In this document: piece by piece, positions 18,928 to 28,738 of the stretch
Layout of the letters: each line of letters starts with the position of its first letter
Numbering within the stretch: the first letter of the stretch is position 1
Assembly (NCBI RefSeq): GCF_902167705.1
Contig: NZ_CABHMZ010000007.1
Coordinates: forward strand, 140,334-204,333
From: Streptococcus constellatus
GTDB taxonomy: Bacteria; Bacillota; Bacilli; Lactobacillales; Streptococcaceae
Direction: 5' to 3'
DNA: 64,000 bases
Made by a program: the position numbers and the translations under genes
The notes under the pieces: model-generated
Database searches by the model: none
What the model was told of the DNA's origin: nothing
What the model saw: the letters and a program-made list of their open reading frames with translations, nothing else

Positions 18928-20550
18928 ATGAAAGCACATGAAATTTTAAATAATCCTTTTTTGAATAAAGGCACAGCCTTCACAGAAGCAGAACGCAAAG
19001 AGCTTGGGCTCGTCGGACTCTTGCCGCCTTATGTCCAAACCTTGGAAGAACAGGCAGCTCAAACCTACCATCATTATCAGCAAAAAGGCAGCAATCTTGA
19101 AAAACGCTTGTTTTTGATGGAGATTTTCAATACCAACCGAACTCTCTTTTACTATCTATTTAGTCAGCATATCAAGGAATTCAACCCCATTGTCTACGAC
19201 CCTACAATCGCTGATACCATCGAGGGCTATAGCGATCTCTTTGTAGATCCTCAGTATGCCGGGTATTTGGACATCAACCATCCTGAAAACATCGAAGAAA
19301 TGCTGAAAAACGCGGCAGGAGACCATGAAATCCGGCTGATTGTGGTGACAGATGCAGAAGGAATCCTGGGAATCGGTGACTGGGGCACCAATGGTGTAGA
19401 TATTTCAGTCGGCAAACTCATGGTCTATACTGCAGCAGCAGGAATTGATCCAAAATCCGTCTTGCCACTAGTTATTGACGCAGGAACCAATCGCAAGGAG
19501 TTGTTAGACAATCCAAATTATCTTGGAAATCGTCATGAAAGAGTTCGTGGAGACCGTTACTATGATTTTGTTGATCAATTTGTCCAAACAGCTGAGCGTC
19601 TTTTCCCTAAACTCTACCTGCATTGGGAAGACTTTGGCCGCTTAAATGCTGCAACTATTTTAAACAAATACAAAGATAGAATCCCAACTTTTAACGATGA
19701 TATCCAAGGGACAGGAATTGTCACTTTGGGTGGTATCTTTGGTTCTCTGGACGTCACTGGTGAAAAACTAAGCGACCAGATCTATCTCTGCTACGGCGGC
19801 GGTACAGCGGGTGCGGGAATCGCTGCGCGTGTACACAGAGAGATGGTAGTAGATGGTTTGTCAGAAGAGGAAGCCTATAAACGCTTTTTCATGGTTGACA
19901 AGCAAGGTCTGCTCTTTGATGACATGGATGACTTAACTCCTGAGCAAAAAACCTTTGCTAAGAAACGCTCCGACTTCCCAAATGCAGATAAACTCATAGA
20001 TTTGCTTGAAGTAGTGAAGACGGTCAAACCAACAATCTTAGTGGGAACTTCTACGCAGCCCAACACTTTCACCAAAGAAATCGTAGAAGCCATGTGTCAA
20101 AACACAGAACGGCCCATCATCTTCCCGCTCAGCAACCCTACAAAACTAGCAGAAGCATCTGCCGAGGACTTGATCAAATGGTCTGACGGAAAAGCCTTTG
20201 TGGCAACAGGTATCCCAGCGGATGATGTGGAGTACAAAGGTGTGACCTATCAAATCGGTCAGGCCAACAATGCTCTCATCTACCCTGGTTTAGGTCTGGG
20301 TGTCCTTGGCTCAGAGGCCAAGCTGCTGACAGATGAAATGATTGGGGCTGCAGCCCATTCCTTGAGCGGCATTGTGGATATTACCCAGCCTGGAGCTCCC
20401 GTTCTTCCGCCTTTCAAATACGTGACAGAAGTATCTATCAAGGTAGCAGAAGCCGTCGCCAAAAAAGCTCAAGAGCAGGGTCTTGCACAAGCAGCAGAGA
20501 AAGATATGGCTAAAGCAGTAGGCGATTTGAAATGGTATCCAAGATACTAA
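18928..20550 (+). CDS. mleS: Malolactic enzyme
   Basis: The enzyme decarboxylates L-malate directly to L-lactate and CO2 with NAD and Mn, consuming a proton and so protecting against acid. It is a malic-enzyme-family protein of 540 residues with [14 protein letters not shown], the NAD-binding [11 protein letters not shown] and the conserved [15 protein letters not shown]. The ATG at 18928 follows CAAGGAG. The pairing with a malate permease and MleR separates it from ordinary malic enzyme. Confidence 0.94.
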   Translation: MKAHEILNNPFLNKGTAFTEAERKELGLVGLLPPYVQTLEEQAAQTYHHYQQKGSNLEKRLFLMEIFNTNRTLFYYLFSQHIKEFNPIVYDPTIADTIEGYSDLFVDPQYAGYLDINHPENIEEMLKNAAGDHEIRLIVVTDAEGILGIGDWGTNGVDISVGKLMVYTAAAGIDPKSVLPLVIDAGTNRKELLDNPNYLGNRHERVRGDRYYDFVDQFVQTAERLFPKLYLHWEDFGRLNAATILNKYKDRIPTFNDDIQGTGIVTLGGIFGSLDVTGEKLSDQIYLCYGGGTAGAGIAARVHREMVVDGLSEEEAYKRFFMVDKQGLLFDDMDDLTPEQKTFAKKRSDFPNADKLIDLLEVVKTVKPTILVGTSTQPNTFTKEIVEAMCQNTERPIIFPLSNPTKLAEASAEDLIKWSDGKAFVATGIPADDVEYKGVTYQIGQANNALIYPGLGLGVLGSEAKLLTDEMIGAAAHSLSGIVDITQPGAPVLPPFKYVTEVSIKVAEAVAKKAQEQGLAQAAEKDMAKAVGDLKWYPRY

Positions 20551-20564
20551 GATAGGAGGTTTTT

Positions 20565-21512
20565 ATGAATATCTTTTTAACCTCTATTCAAAGTATCATC
20601 CCAATTATTGCAATCATTGTATTAGGCTATATCTTGCAAGTAAGGGGCTGGTTCGGAGAAGACTTCGGTCCCAATCTGTCCCGCCTCATAATGAATGTAG
20701 CCTTGCCGGTTTCAATCTTTGTCTCTGTCTTAAAGTATATGACTTTGAGCAAGCTTGTTTCGTTATCAGGAGCTCTCCTTTGGGTTTTGGTAGCTTTTGC
20801 CATCGGCTATCTCCTTGCTTTTGCGGCAGTAAAGTTATTCAAGGTGCGCCCCGGTCGTCGGGCAACCATGATTAATACTTTCGTCAATGCCAATACGATT
20901 TTTATCGGACTTCCTTTAAATGTTGCCCTCTTCGGGGACAAGGCACTTCCATATTTCCTGGTTTACTATATCGCCAACACCATCTCTACTTGGACGCTTG
21001 GAGTCTATCTGATGACGAGTGACAGTAAGACAAGAAAAAAGAAAGCAGGGCAAAAATTTGACTGGAAAAAGCTCTTGCCAGCTCCTCTGATTGGTTTTCT
21101 CGTCGCCTTAGTCTTTCTTATCTTAGGCTGGGAAGTACCTAGTTTTGCCAACAGTACCCTTACTTACATTGGAAACTTGGTAACTCCTTTGTCTCTTATT
21201 TACATTGGAATCATTTTAGCTAAAGCAGGTTTGAGCACAATTCGGTTCGATAAGGATTCTGTTGTGACCTTAGTTGGTAAATTTATCTTAGCACCAATAA
21301 CAATGGTTATCCTTTTGAATTTAGTAGCAAGCGGATTGCCTGCGATGGAATACAAGACCTTCGTTGTCCAATCTGCCGCACCTGCCCTTGCAGTTCTCCC
21401 AATTCTTGCCAGTCAGGGCGGTGGTGATGTCGAATTTACGACAAATGTTGTGACATTAAGTACCGTCTTATTTGTAATTGTTATTCCAGTTGTTGTGACA
21501 TTGCTTGGATAA
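20565..21512 (+). CDS. mleP: Malate permease (auxin efflux carrier family)
   Basis: The 315-residue membrane protein belongs to the auxin efflux carrier family, with about ten hydrophobic segments, and starts 14 bp after mleS with an AGGAGG ribosome-binding site. Known MleP proteins exchange malate for lactate. The AEC family is broad, so the substrate call depends on the mleS context. Confidence 0.88.
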   Translation: MNIFLTSIQSIIPIIAIIVLGYILQVRGWFGEDFGPNLSRLIMNVALPVSIFVSVLKYMTLSKLVSLSGALLWVLVAFAIGYLLAFAAVKLFKVRPGRRATMINTFVNANTIFIGLPLNVALFGDKALPYFLVYYIANTISTWTLGVYLMTSDSKTRKKKAGQKFDWKKLLPAPLIGFLVALVFLILGWEVPSFANSTLTYIGNLVTPLSLIYIGIILAKAGLSTIRFDKDSVVTLVGKFILAPITMVILLNLVASGLPAMEYKTFVVQSAAPALAVLPILASQGGGDVEFTTNVVTLSTVLFVIVIPVVVTLLG

Positions 21513-21535
21513 AGCATTATTAAAAATAATAGCAA

Positions 21536-21565
21536 AACGCCCTGACAACAGTCGGGGCGTTAATT
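21536..21565. terminator. Hairpin between mleP and the DUF1275 gene
   Basis: AACGCCC pairs with GGGGCGTT around a 10-nt loop between the convergent genes. Poly-T is weak on both sides. Confidence 0.5.
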
Positions 21566-21569
21566 GATG

Positions 21570-22262
21570 TTAGATATTCTTTTGTTTTAGATGATGTATA
21601 TGGTTGTATCTAGTATAATGGATGCTAATAATCGTCAAAATAGTGGTAACTGTCCAGATAGCATATTGGTGAATGAGTTGTGTGAGAAATCCAGTAAAAA
21701 TAGCACCTCCGATGAAACTAGCAACAATCATAGAGTAATTAACAGCCTGTCTTTGAATAATATGTCTACGCTCCTTAAAACGAATGTATTCATACCAAGC
21801 AGTGACCATTTTCCGATAATTTCCTGAAGTCATCATAATCATGTAGGGATAAGACTCAATTTTTGAGCCTGTATAAGTTAGCATGACCATTCCGGTAGAG
21901 GTTGCAAGCAATATCACCCATATAAAATAATGTGAGTGAAAGAAAGGAAAGAGGAAAGTGGTAAGAGTTAACGGTAAGATTCCCCAAGTACGCCAATGAG
22001 AGCTTTTCGCCCGTTCTTTAAGCAGAATGCCAAGGATAAAACCAAGAGTAAAGAAGATAAGTGAAAGAATATGGTAAGCAGTTTTTACAGCGGCTCCATT
22101 CCAATCGGCTACGATTAAAATGATATTCCCTGTTTGGGTCGCGATCAGCGTGCTGAATTGCATATGCGAGAAAACATCCAGGCAGCCACCCACAGCTCCA
22201 AGCAAGAGAGCTATCACTCTCGTATCTTGAGGCATAGGGACAGGCTGTTTCGTTGTATCCAT
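21570..22262 (-). CDS. DUF1275 (YoaK) family membrane protein
   Basis: The 230-residue protein has about six membrane segments and matches DUF1275: GGCLDVFSHMQFSTLIATQTGNI at the N-terminal region is the family hallmark. The function is unknown; the fold is sometimes linked to transport. It stands alone, with AGGAGGA upstream of its ATG. Confidence 0.85.
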   Translation of the reverse strand: MDTTKQPVPMPQDTRVIALLLGAVGGCLDVFSHMQFSTLIATQTGNIILIVADWNGAAVKTAYHILSLIFFTLGFILGILLKERAKSSHWRTWGILPLTLTTFLFPFFHSHYFIWVILLATSTGMVMLTYTGSKIESYPYMIMMTSGNYRKMVTAWYEYIRFKERRHIIQRQAVNYSMIVASFIGGAIFTGFLTQLIHQYAIWTVTTILTIISIHYTRYNHIHHLKQKNI

Positions 22263-22350
22263 GACTTCATCCTCCTAGAAACTATTTTACTCTTTTAAAG
22301 AACGAATTTCAAACATAGGATAAGTTGGAAATTTTAATAATAAAAATAGT

Positions 22351-22379
22351 TTGACTTTTGGAATTTTCTATAGTAGAAT
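22351..22379 (+). promoter_or_regulatory. Promoter of the asd RNA
   Basis: TTGACT (22351-22356) and TAGAAT (22374-22379) have an exact 17-bp spacer, predicting a transcript start near 22386. Confidence 0.7.
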
Positions 22380-22385
22380 GCTAGA

Positions 22386-22680
22386 TATGCGATGAGTCGA
22401 TAGGTGGCGCAAGCCACATATTGAGCATGGGAGGTCATATATGCAGGAGCGGACCTTGATGAGTTGTGTGAACCTGCTCATCACACGAAAGTGCCCTTAG
22501 GGAGTGGGACTACGAACTAAAAATTTTCGATTTTTAGTTCGTAGTCCCACCCCCGCAAGGTTGGTTAGGTGCTCTTCCGAGCTTGAAAAGCGAATGAAGA
22601 GCCCAATCACCTACTGCGTTATTCGTTTATTACTAAATCTGATAGAAGCTGGGACACTTTTTGCCCAGCCTCTTTTTTTT
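22386..22680 (+). ncRNA. asd-motif structured RNA upstream of asd
   Basis: The region directly upstream of asd holds a long structured transcript without a reading frame. It begins at a good promoter and ends with a terminator: GCTGGG (22648) pairs with CCCAGC (22664), followed by eight T. In between are GGTGGCGCAAGCCAC, a stem pairing TGATGAG with CTCATCA, and TTAGGTG-GCTCTTC pairing with GAAGAGC-CACCTA. Position and genus match the asd RNA motif known from lactic acid bacteria and seen as a separate transcript in S. pyogenes. The predicted 295 nt exceeds the roughly 170 nt reported there, partly because of the palindrome at 22504. A covariance search would settle the identity. Whether it acts in cis or as a small RNA is unknown. 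Confidence 0.65.
22504..22550. repeat. 47-bp near-perfect palindrome inside the asd RNA
   Basis: GTGGGACTACGAACTAAAAA has a perfect inverted copy ending at 22550, around a 7-nt AT-rich loop. Its GAGTGGGAC outer arm recurs in the hairpin near 1678. It looks like a mobile hairpin element that landed in a peripheral loop of the RNA. Confidence 0.8.
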
Positions 22681-22762
22681 CTTATAAGTCTTTTCAATTC
22701 TTTAGAAAAGTAGTATAATACCAGCAATACACAAATTTTTTGAAAATTCAGAGAGGTATGTT

Positions 22763-23839
22763 ATGGGATACACAGTTGCTGTGGTAGGTGCTACAGGTGC
22801 CGTTGGAGCTCAAATGATCAAAATGCTGGAAGAATCAACTCTTCCAATTGAAAAAGTACGCTACTTGGCTTCAGCTCGTTCTGCTGGGAAGAAACTACCC
22901 TTTAAAGATCAAGAAGTAGTGATTGAGGAAACAACTGAGGAAGCTTTTGCTGGTGTTGATATTGCCCTCTTTTCAGCAGGTGGCTCAACCTCTGCTAAGT
23001 ATGCTCCGTACGCTGTCAAGGCAGGAGCTGTTGTGGTGGATAACACTTCTTATTTCCGTCAGAATCCTGATGTTCCTTTGGTTGTACCAGAGGTCAATGC
23101 ACATGCACTTGATGCTCATAACGGAATTATCGCCTGCCCAAATTGCTCCACTATCCAGATGATGGTGGCGCTGGAACCTGTTCGTCAGAAATGGGGTCTA
23201 GAGCGTATCATCGTATCGACCTATCAGGCTGTGTCTGGTGCTGGTATGGGAGCTATTCTTGAGACTCAGCGTGAATTACGTGAAGTCTTAAATGATGGAG
23301 TCAATCCGCGTGATGTCAAGGCAGAAATTTTGCCTTCTGGTGGCGATAAAAAGCACTATCCGATTGCTTTTAATGCTCTTCCTCAAATTGATGTTTTCAC
23401 GGACAATGACTACACCTACGAAGAGATGAAAATGACCAATGAAACCAAAAAAATCATGGAAGACGACACGATTGCGGTTTCTGCCACTTGTGTTCGCATC
23501 CCTGTTCTTTCGGCGCACTCAGAGTCTGTCTACATTGAGACCAAGGAAGTAGCGCCGATTGAGGAAGTCAAGGCAGCCATTTCAGACTTCCCAGGAGCAG
23601 TTCTTGAGGATGATGTCGCTCACCAAATCTATCCGCAAGCCATCAACGCTGTTGGTTCACGTGATACCTTTGTTGGTCGTATCCGTAAAGACCTAGATGC
23701 TGAAAAAGGAATCCACATGTGGGTGGTTTCAGATAACCTGCTTAAAGGTGCTGCTTGGAATTCTGTTCAAATCGCTGAAACTTTGCATGAGCGTGGCTTA
23801 GTACGCCCGACAGCAGAAGTTGTTTTTGAGATGAAGTGA
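22763..23839 (+). CDS. asd: Aspartate-semialdehyde dehydrogenase
   Basis: The enzyme reduces aspartyl phosphate to aspartate semialdehyde, the branch point to lysine/diaminopimelate (dapA next) and threonine/methionine (hom-thrB at 43.4 kb). The 358-residue protein has the NADP loop [12 protein letters not shown] and the active-site Cys in CPNCSTIQM near residue 128. GAGAGG precedes ATG. It lies 82 bp beyond the end of the asd RNA. Confidence 0.96.
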   Translation: MGYTVAVVGATGAVGAQMIKMLEESTLPIEKVRYLASARSAGKKLPFKDQEVVIEETTEEAFAGVDIALFSAGGSTSAKYAPYAVKAGAVVVDNTSYFRQNPDVPLVVPEVNAHALDAHNGIIACPNCSTIQMMVALEPVRQKWGLERIIVSTYQAVSGAGMGAILETQRELREVLNDGVNPRDVKAEILPSGGDKKHYPIAFNALPQIDVFTDNDYTYEEMKMTNETKKIMEDDTIAVSATCVRIPVLSAHSESVYIETKEVAPIEEVKAAISDFPGAVLEDDVAHQIYPQAINAVGSRDTFVGRIRKDLDAEKGIHMWVVSDNLLKGAAWNSVQIAETLHERGLVRPTAEVVFEMK

Positions 23840-23894
23840 AGTATAAGATAGCATTCATATTCATTGTACTTTGCAAGCTAGGAGGACGAGGTTT

Positions 23895-24776
23895 ATGTCT
23901 ATAGAAGATTTAAAAAAAGCTAGAATCATAACAGCGCTTGTAACACCGTTTAAAGAGGACGGTAGTATTAACTTTGAAGCTCTTCCTAAGCTGATTGAGC
24001 ACCTTCTAGCGCATCATACAGAAGGACTGATTATCGCAGGAACGACAGGCGAAAGCCCAACTCTGACGCATGAAGAGGAGCTAGAATTATTTGCAGCAGT
24101 TCAAAAGATTGTAAAAGGGCGAGTTCCGTTGATAGCCGGAATTGGTACAAATGATACTCGAGATTCAGTTGAATTCGCGCGTGAAGTTGACAAATTTGGT
24201 GGTTTTGCTGCCGGACTTGCAGTGACTCCTTATTACAACAAACCAACTCAAGAAGGACTATATCAGCATTATAAAGCGATTGCGGAAGCTTCAAATCTGC
24301 CAGTCATCGTTTATAATGTTCCTAGCCGAACGGTTGCTGGTTTGACGGTGGAAACTTCGTTGCGCTTGGCGCAATTGCCAAATATTATTGCTATCAAAGA
24401 TTGTACAGGCATAGATGCTCTTACCCATTTGGTTGAAAACGCTCCACAGGACTTTCTAATTTATACTGGGGAAGACGGACAAGCTTTTCATGCAAAGGCA
24501 ATCGGAGCACAGGGCGTTATATCTGTTGCGGCTCATACCAATGGAGATGACTTTTATGAAATGTTTGCTGCTTTAGATGAGGGTAAGCTGAAAAAAGCTG
24601 CTCAGATTCAACGTCGGCTGTTACCCAAAATAGAAGCTCTCTTTTCTGTAACTAGCCCAGCACCACTTAAAGCTGTGCTAAATTCTCAAGGATTTGAAGT
24701 CGGACCACTTCGCCTCCCGCTTGTTGCTTGTACAGAGACAGAAAAAGCCTCTATTCTTCCATTTTTTGAAGATTGA
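23895..24776 (+). CDS. dapA: 4-hydroxy-tetrahydrodipicolinate synthase
   Basis: The protein condenses pyruvate with aspartate semialdehyde for diaminopimelate and lysine synthesis. The 293-residue barrel shows TTGESPTL, the catalytic Tyr in [10 protein letters not shown] and the Schiff-base Lys in AIKDCTG. The ATG at 23895 follows AGGAGGACGAGG; the longer frame from 23871 runs through this ribosome-binding site and is rejected. It is cotranscribed with asd. Confidence 0.95.
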   Translation: MSIEDLKKARIITALVTPFKEDGSINFEALPKLIEHLLAHHTEGLIIAGTTGESPTLTHEEELELFAAVQKIVKGRVPLIAGIGTNDTRDSVEFAREVDKFGGFAAGLAVTPYYNKPTQEGLYQHYKAIAEASNLPVIVYNVPSRTVAGLTVETSLRLAQLPNIIAIKDCTGIDALTHLVENAPQDFLIYTGEDGQAFHAKAIGAQGVISVAAHTNGDDFYEMFAALDEGKLKKAAQIQRRLLPKIEALFSVTSPAPLKAVLNSQGFEVGPLRLPLVACTETEKASILPFFED

Positions 24777-24862
24777 AATTAAGCATTTTAGATTTGTAAA
24801 AAGTCGTAAAAATGTTGTTAAAATTTATTGTGAAGTAGTTAATTTTTTCATTACGGAGGACT

Positions 24863-24973
24863 TTGGCATCCAATGCAATTCCACTAATAAGGAAATTTAG
24901 TAAGAGTTATGATCAGTATTACAAAAAAATGCTTATTGCAAACGAGCAATATTTGAAAGCTAGAGAGTTATAA
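24863..24973 (+). CDS. Candidate 36-residue small ORF or gene remnant
   Basis: In the 310-bp gap after dapA, GGAGG is followed 3 nt later by a TTG that opens a frame of 36 residues (core KSYDQYYKKMLIANEQYL) ending in TAA. The frame stays coding-like for about 15 further residues after the stop, so this may be the decayed end of a longer gene. A possible terminator with GGCATC and GGTGC arms and a T-run lies at 24979-25016. The ribosome-binding spacing is shorter than normal. Nothing else is seen in the gap. Confidence 0.2.
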   Translation: MASNAIPLIRKFSKSYDQYYKKMLIANEQYLKAREL

Positions 24974-25085
24974 GAGTATAAGGCATCTACTCCGAGTGAG
25001 CTGGTGCTTTTTTCAAAAATTTAATGTATCTGCTAACCAAAAAAGATAGATTTTCCCTCTAGCTATAAAAAATTATCAAAAACTC

Positions 25086-25114
25086 TTGCAATCTTCTTTT
25101 TCTTATGTTACAAT
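25086..25114 (+). promoter_or_regulatory. Promoter of rplJ-rplL
   Basis: TTGCAA (25086-25091) and TACAAT (25109-25114) are spaced by exactly 17 bp, predicting a start near 25121. Confidence 0.7.
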
Positions 25115-25120
25115 AATCAT

Positions 25121-25280
25121 TGGTTTGAAAAAACTGCCTAAGACAGTAGGGGAGCTTGACTCATAAAGATCCTACCGAGGACAAAACGGATCATGTAAAA
25201 GAAACGTATTGTACTTTCGTGTCTAGGTTTGGGCGCGTTTTTCTTTTGGAAAAATTCCCCAAGCAAATAATTACGGAGGT
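25121..25280 (+). ncRNA. Ribosomal protein L10 leader
   Basis: The 160-nt untranslated leader before rplJ contains the conserved segment CTGCCTAAGACAGTAGGGG and GATCCTACCGAGGACAAAA, matching the Firmicute L10 leader. There the L10(L12)4 complex binds a kink-turn-containing RNA that mimics its 23S rRNA site and represses synthesis. The later part, with GTCTAGGTTTGGGCGCG, is also typical. Confidence 0.85.
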
Positions 25281-25290
25281 GAAACACTAA

Positions 25291-25791
25291 ATGAGTGAAG
25301 CAAGTATTGCTAAAAAAGCGGAACTAGTTGATGTAGTTGCTGAAAAAATGAAAGCAGCTGCAAGTATCGTTGTTGTTGATGCTCGTGGTCTTACAGTTGA
25401 ACAAGACACAGTTCTTCGTCGTAATCTTCGTGGAAGCGAAGTTGAGTATAAAGTCATTAAAAACTCAATCTTACGTCGTGCAGCTGAAAAAGCTGGACTT
25501 GAAGGTCTTGCTGATGCGTTTGTTGGACCATCTGCTGTTGCATTTTCAAATGAAGATGTTATAGCACCAGCAAAAATCATCAATGATTTTGCTAAAGAAG
25601 CTGATGCACTTGAAATTAAAGGTGGAGCTATTGAAGGTGCTGTTGCATCTAAAGAAGAAATCGTTGCTCTTGCAACTCTTCCAAATCGCGAAGGACTTCT
25701 ATCTATGCTACTATCTGTACTTCAAGCACCAGTTCGCAACGTTGCTCTTGCAGTCAAAGCGGTTGCAGAGAACAAAGAAGAGGCAGCTTAA
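25291..25791 (+). CDS. rplJ: 50S ribosomal protein L10
   Basis: The 166-residue stalk base protein anchors L7/L12 dimers and autoregulates through the leader RNA. It has the usual start [19 protein letters not shown] and [16 protein letters not shown] lies 9 bp upstream of ATG. It is first in the rplJ-rplL operon. Confidence 0.97.
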   Translation: MSEASIAKKAELVDVVAEKMKAAASIVVVDARGLTVEQDTVLRRNLRGSEVEYKVIKNSILRRAAEKAGLEGLADAFVGPSAVAFSNEDVIAPAKIINDFAKEADALEIKGGAIEGAVASKEEIVALATLPNREGLLSMLLSVLQAPVRNVALAVKAVAENKEEAA

Positions 25792-25861
25792 TCTTAAGTT
25801 GCGCGTAGCCTATGCTACAAACTAATAATAAATAACGAAAACATATTTGGAGGAAATAACA

Positions 25862-26230
25862 ATGGCATTGAACATTGAAAATATTATTGCTGAAATTAAA
25901 GAAGCTTCAATTCTTGAATTGAACGACCTTGTAAAAGCTATCGAAGAAGAATTTGGTGTAACTGCAGCTGCTCCTGTAGCTGTAGCTGCTGCTGGTGCTG
26001 GTGAAGCTGCCGCTGCAAAAGATTCATTTGACGTTGAATTGACTGCAGCAGGCGACAAGAAAGTCGGCGTTATCAAAGCTGTTCGTGAAATCACAGGTCT
26101 TGGTCTTAAAGAAGCTAAAGAACTTGTTGATGGAGCACCAACTGTTGTTAAAGAAGGTGTTGCAACTGCAGAAGCAGAAGAAATCAAAACTAAATTGGAA
26201 GAAGCTGGAGCTTCAGTTACTCTTAAATAA
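25862..26230 (+). CDS. rplL: 50S ribosomal protein L7/L12
   Basis: The 122-residue stalk protein binds translation factors. The N-terminal dimerisation region, the Ala-rich hinge ([15 protein letters not shown], residues 37-52) and the C-terminal domain with [20 protein letters not shown] are complete. The ATG at 25862 follows GGAGGAAATAAC. Confidence 0.97.
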   Translation: MALNIENIIAEIKEASILELNDLVKAIEEEFGVTAAAPVAVAAAGAGEAAAAKDSFDVELTAAGDKKVGVIKAVREITGLGLKEAKELVDGAPTVVKEGVATAEAEEIKTKLEEAGASVTLK

Positions 26231-26327
26231 TAGAGCACCGCAAGAGATTGCGGAAACCTAATAAATCAAGGTTTTAAGGTTGCTTAAGGCGATTTAAAAT
26301 CAGAGGAATAATGTCATTCCCCAATGA

Positions 26328-26360
26328 CCCTACTAAGAATTTATCTTAGTGGGGTTTTTG
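26328..26360 (+). terminator. rplJ-rplL terminator
   Basis: CCCTACTAAG pairs with CTTAGTGGGG (one G-T pair) and is followed by TTTTTG. It lies 97 bp after rplL. Confidence 0.85.
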
Positions 26361-26425
26361 TTTTCTTGAGAATTCCCTTTATTCATGATAGAATAAATAG
26401 GATAATGCTAGTATTTGGAGAGAAA

Positions 26426-26944
26426 ATGAACTATTATAATGTTGGAAAAATTGTAAATACGCAAGGTTTGCAAGGTGAAATGCGCGTTATGTCCGTAACT
26501 GATTTTACAGAGGAGCGTTTTAAAAAAGGAAATGTTTTAGCTCTTTTTGATAAAAAGGAACATTTTGTCATGAATGTGGAAATTGCTAGTCATCGTAAGA
26601 TGAAAAATTTTGATATTATCAAATTCAAAGGAATGTACCATATCAATGACATTGAGAAATATCGTGATTTTACTTTGAAAGTGGCTGAAGAAGACTTATC
26701 GGATTTAGATGAGGGCGAATTTTATTATCATGAAATTATTGGCTTAAATGTTTATGAACAGGATATTTTGATTGGAACCATTAAAGAAATTTTGCAGCCG
26801 GGTGCCAATGATGTCTGGGTGGTAAAGCGTAAAGGTAAGCGCGATTTACTCTTGCCTTATATTCCACCTGTTGTGCTGAATATTGATCTTGAAAATAATC
26901 GAGTAGATGTGGAAATTCCGGAAGGGCTGGATGATGAAGATTGA
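26426..26944 (+). CDS. rimM: Ribosome maturation factor RimM
   Basis: RimM assists 30S head assembly near 16S helix 33. The 172-residue protein has the N-terminal [18 protein letters not shown] and the PRC-barrel part with [14 protein letters not shown] and LLPYIPPVV. The ATG at 26426 is preceded by GGAGAG; the longer frame overlaps the terminator of the previous operon and is rejected. It overlaps trmD by 11 nt. Confidence 0.95.
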   Translation: MNYYNVGKIVNTQGLQGEMRVMSVTDFTEERFKKGNVLALFDKKEHFVMNVEIASHRKMKNFDIIKFKGMYHINDIEKYRDFTLKVAEEDLSDLDEGEFYYHEIIGLNVYEQDILIGTIKEILQPGANDVWVVKRKGKRDLLLPYIPPVVLNIDLENNRVDVEIPEGLDDED

Positions 26945-27656
26945 TATTTTAACATTATTTCCGGAGATGTTTGCCCCGCTGGAGCATTCAATAGTTGGTA
27001 AGGCACGTGAAAAAGGATTGCTAGAGATTCACTATCATAATTTTCGAGAAAATGCAGAGAAGTTGCGACATGTTGATGATGAGCCTTATGGAGGCGGTCA
27101 GGGAATGTTGCTCAGAGCGCAACCGATTTTTGATGCTTATGATGCGATTGAAAAAAAGCAACCACGGGTTATTTTGTTAGATCCCGCTGGTCGAACATTT
27201 AATCAAGCCTATGCGGAAGAACTTTCTCAAGAAGAAGAATTGATCTTTATTTGTGGGCATTATGAAGGTTATGATGAGCGGATTAAAAGTTTGGTGACAG
27301 ACGAGGTCTCTCTTGGAGATTATGTTTTGACCGGTGGAGAGTTGGCTGCTATGACGATGATTGATGCGACGGTACGACTGATTCCTGAAGTTCTTGGTAA
27401 GGAAGTTAGTCATACTGATGACAGTTTTTCATCAGGTCTTTTAGAATATCCTCAATATACGCGCCCTTATGATTTTCGTGGAATGGTTGTGCCAGATATT
27501 TTGATGAGCGGTCATCATGAAAATATTCGAAAATGGCGTCTGTATGAGAGTCTGAAAAAGACTTACGAGCGTCGTCCAGATTTGCTAGAAAAATATGAGT
27601 TCACAGCAGAAGAAACTGAAATGTTGGAAGAGATTCGTAAAGAAAAGAATAATTGA
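26934..27656 (+). CDS. trmD: tRNA (guanine-N1)-methyltransferase TrmD
   Basis: The SPOUT enzyme methylates G37 of tRNAs and prevents +1 frameshifting. It starts with [13 protein letters not shown] and shows [16 protein letters not shown] and the knot segment [15 protein letters not shown]. Length 240 residues. A second ATG one codon upstream (26931) is possible. Coupled to rimM. Confidence 0.96.
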   Translation: MKIDILTLFPEMFAPLEHSIVGKAREKGLLEIHYHNFRENAEKLRHVDDEPYGGGQGMLLRAQPIFDAYDAIEKKQPRVILLDPAGRTFNQAYAEELSQEEELIFICGHYEGYDERIKSLVTDEVSLGDYVLTGGELAAMTMIDATVRLIPEVLGKEVSHTDDSFSSGLLEYPQYTRPYDFRGMVVPDILMSGHHENIRKWRLYESLKKTYERRPDLLEKYEFTAEETEMLEEIRKEKNN

Positions 27657-27667
27657 TGTATAAGACT

Positions 27668-27704
27668 AAAAGTTTTCTAATGTGGTTTAGGAAGCTTTTT
27701 TATT
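27668..27704 (+). terminator. rimM-trmD terminator
   Basis: AAAAGTTTTCTAA pairs imperfectly with TTAGGAAGCTTTTT, with a T-run, 12 bp after trmD. Confidence 0.7.
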
Positions 27705-27731
27705 ATTGTTAGAAAAACAGATAAAAAATTC

Positions 27732-27796
27732 TTGACAGCTAATTTCTATCATGGTATCATATTAACCAGTTAATAAACTGGTTAAACACTAGTTAA
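27732..27796 (+). promoter_or_regulatory. Promoter with overlapping AdcR-type zinc operator boxes
   Basis: TTGACA (27732) and TATCAT (27755) have a perfect 17-bp spacer. Directly after the -10, TTAACCAGTTAA (27762-27773) is an exact match to the AdcR palindrome. TAAACTGGTTAA (27774-27785) is a second copy and ACTAGTTAA (27788-27796) is a third half. In streptococci AdcR with zinc represses zinc-uptake genes, so this unit should open when zinc is scarce. Confidence 0.88.
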
Positions 27797-27806
27797 GGAG
27801 TGATAT

Positions 27807-28730
27807 ATGAAATTAAGGAAATATCTATTTTCTATTTTTGTGGTAGGATTGACTTTGTTGTTGACAGCGTGTGGAACAAGTACAAAAAAACAGAGTAAAG
27901 GTCTGAAAATTGTAACAAGTTTTTATCCGATTTATGCTATGGTCAAAGAAGTATCAGGCGATTTAAATGATGTTCGGATGATTCAATCCAGTAGCGGTAT
28001 TCATTCCTTTGAACCATCAGCGAATGATGTAGCTGCTATCTATGATGCGGATGTCTTTGTTTACCATTCTCATACACTAGAGTCATGGGCAGGAAAATTG
28101 GATCCAAATCTAAAAAAATCCAAAGTGAAGGTGCTTGAAGCGTCAGAAGGTATGAAGCTGGAGCGTGTACCGGGATTAGAAGATGTTGCTGCTGGTGAGG
28201 GAGTGGATGAAAAAACTCTTTATGATCCGCATACCTGGTTAGATCCAGAAAAAGTAGCAGAAGAAGCGCAAATCATCGCTGATAAACTTTCGAAGATTGA
28301 TAGTAAAAATAAAGAAACCTATCAAAAAAATGCGAAAGAGCTGGCATCTAAGGCAAAAGAGTTGACTAAAAAATATCAGCCGATTTTCAAAGCAGCGAAA
28401 CAAAAAACGTTTGTGACGCAGCATACGGCCTTTTCTTACTTGGCAAAGCGATTTGGATTGACTCAATTGGGGATTGCTGGGATTTCACCAGAGCAAGAGC
28501 CTAGTCCGCGTCAGCTGACGGAAATCGAAGAGTTTGTGAAACAATACAAGGTCAAAACAATTTTCGTGGAAAGCAATGCGTCATCAAAAGTTGCTAAAAC
28601 CTTGGTCAAATCCACAGGGGTGAAATTAAAAGAATTGAATCCTTTGGAAGCTGACCCACAAAATAATAAAACTTATCTTGAAAATCTAGACGCCAATCTA
28701 GCGGTATTGGCAAAAGAATTGAAAAAATGA
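27807..28730 (+). CDS. adcAII: Zinc-binding lipoprotein of ABC uptake (AdcAII/Lmb type)
   Basis: This 307-residue cluster A-I solute-binding lipoprotein delivers zinc to the AdcCB transporter. It has a signal peptide with lipobox LLTAC. The zinc-ligand regions are IHSFEPS (His), YHSHTLESW (His), QHTAFSYLAKRFGL (His) and FVESNASSK (Glu region). There is no long His-rich loop of the AdcA type and no C-terminal ZinT domain, which fits AdcAII/Lmb. It is followed by the pht gene with ATGA overlap, as in other streptococci where Pht proteins assist AdcAII. Confidence 0.93.
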   Translation: MKLRKYLFSIFVVGLTLLLTACGTSTKKQSKGLKIVTSFYPIYAMVKEVSGDLNDVRMIQSSSGIHSFEPSANDVAAIYDADVFVYHSHTLESWAGKLDPNLKKSKVKVLEASEGMKLERVPGLEDVAAGEGVDEKTLYDPHTWLDPEKVAEEAQIIADKLSKIDSKNKETYQKNAKELASKAKELTKKYQPIFKAAKQKTFVTQHTAFSYLAKRFGLTQLGIAGISPEQEPSPRQLTEIEEFVKQYKVKTIFVESNASSKVAKTLVKSTGVKLKELNPLEADPQNNKTYLENLDANLAVLAKELKK

Positions 28731-28738
28731 GGAGAAAA

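Noticed and set aside
22504..22713. Open frame of 69 codons in the asd RNA region
   Set aside because: It covers the perfect palindrome and the terminator and has no ribosome-binding site; the region is better explained as structured RNA.
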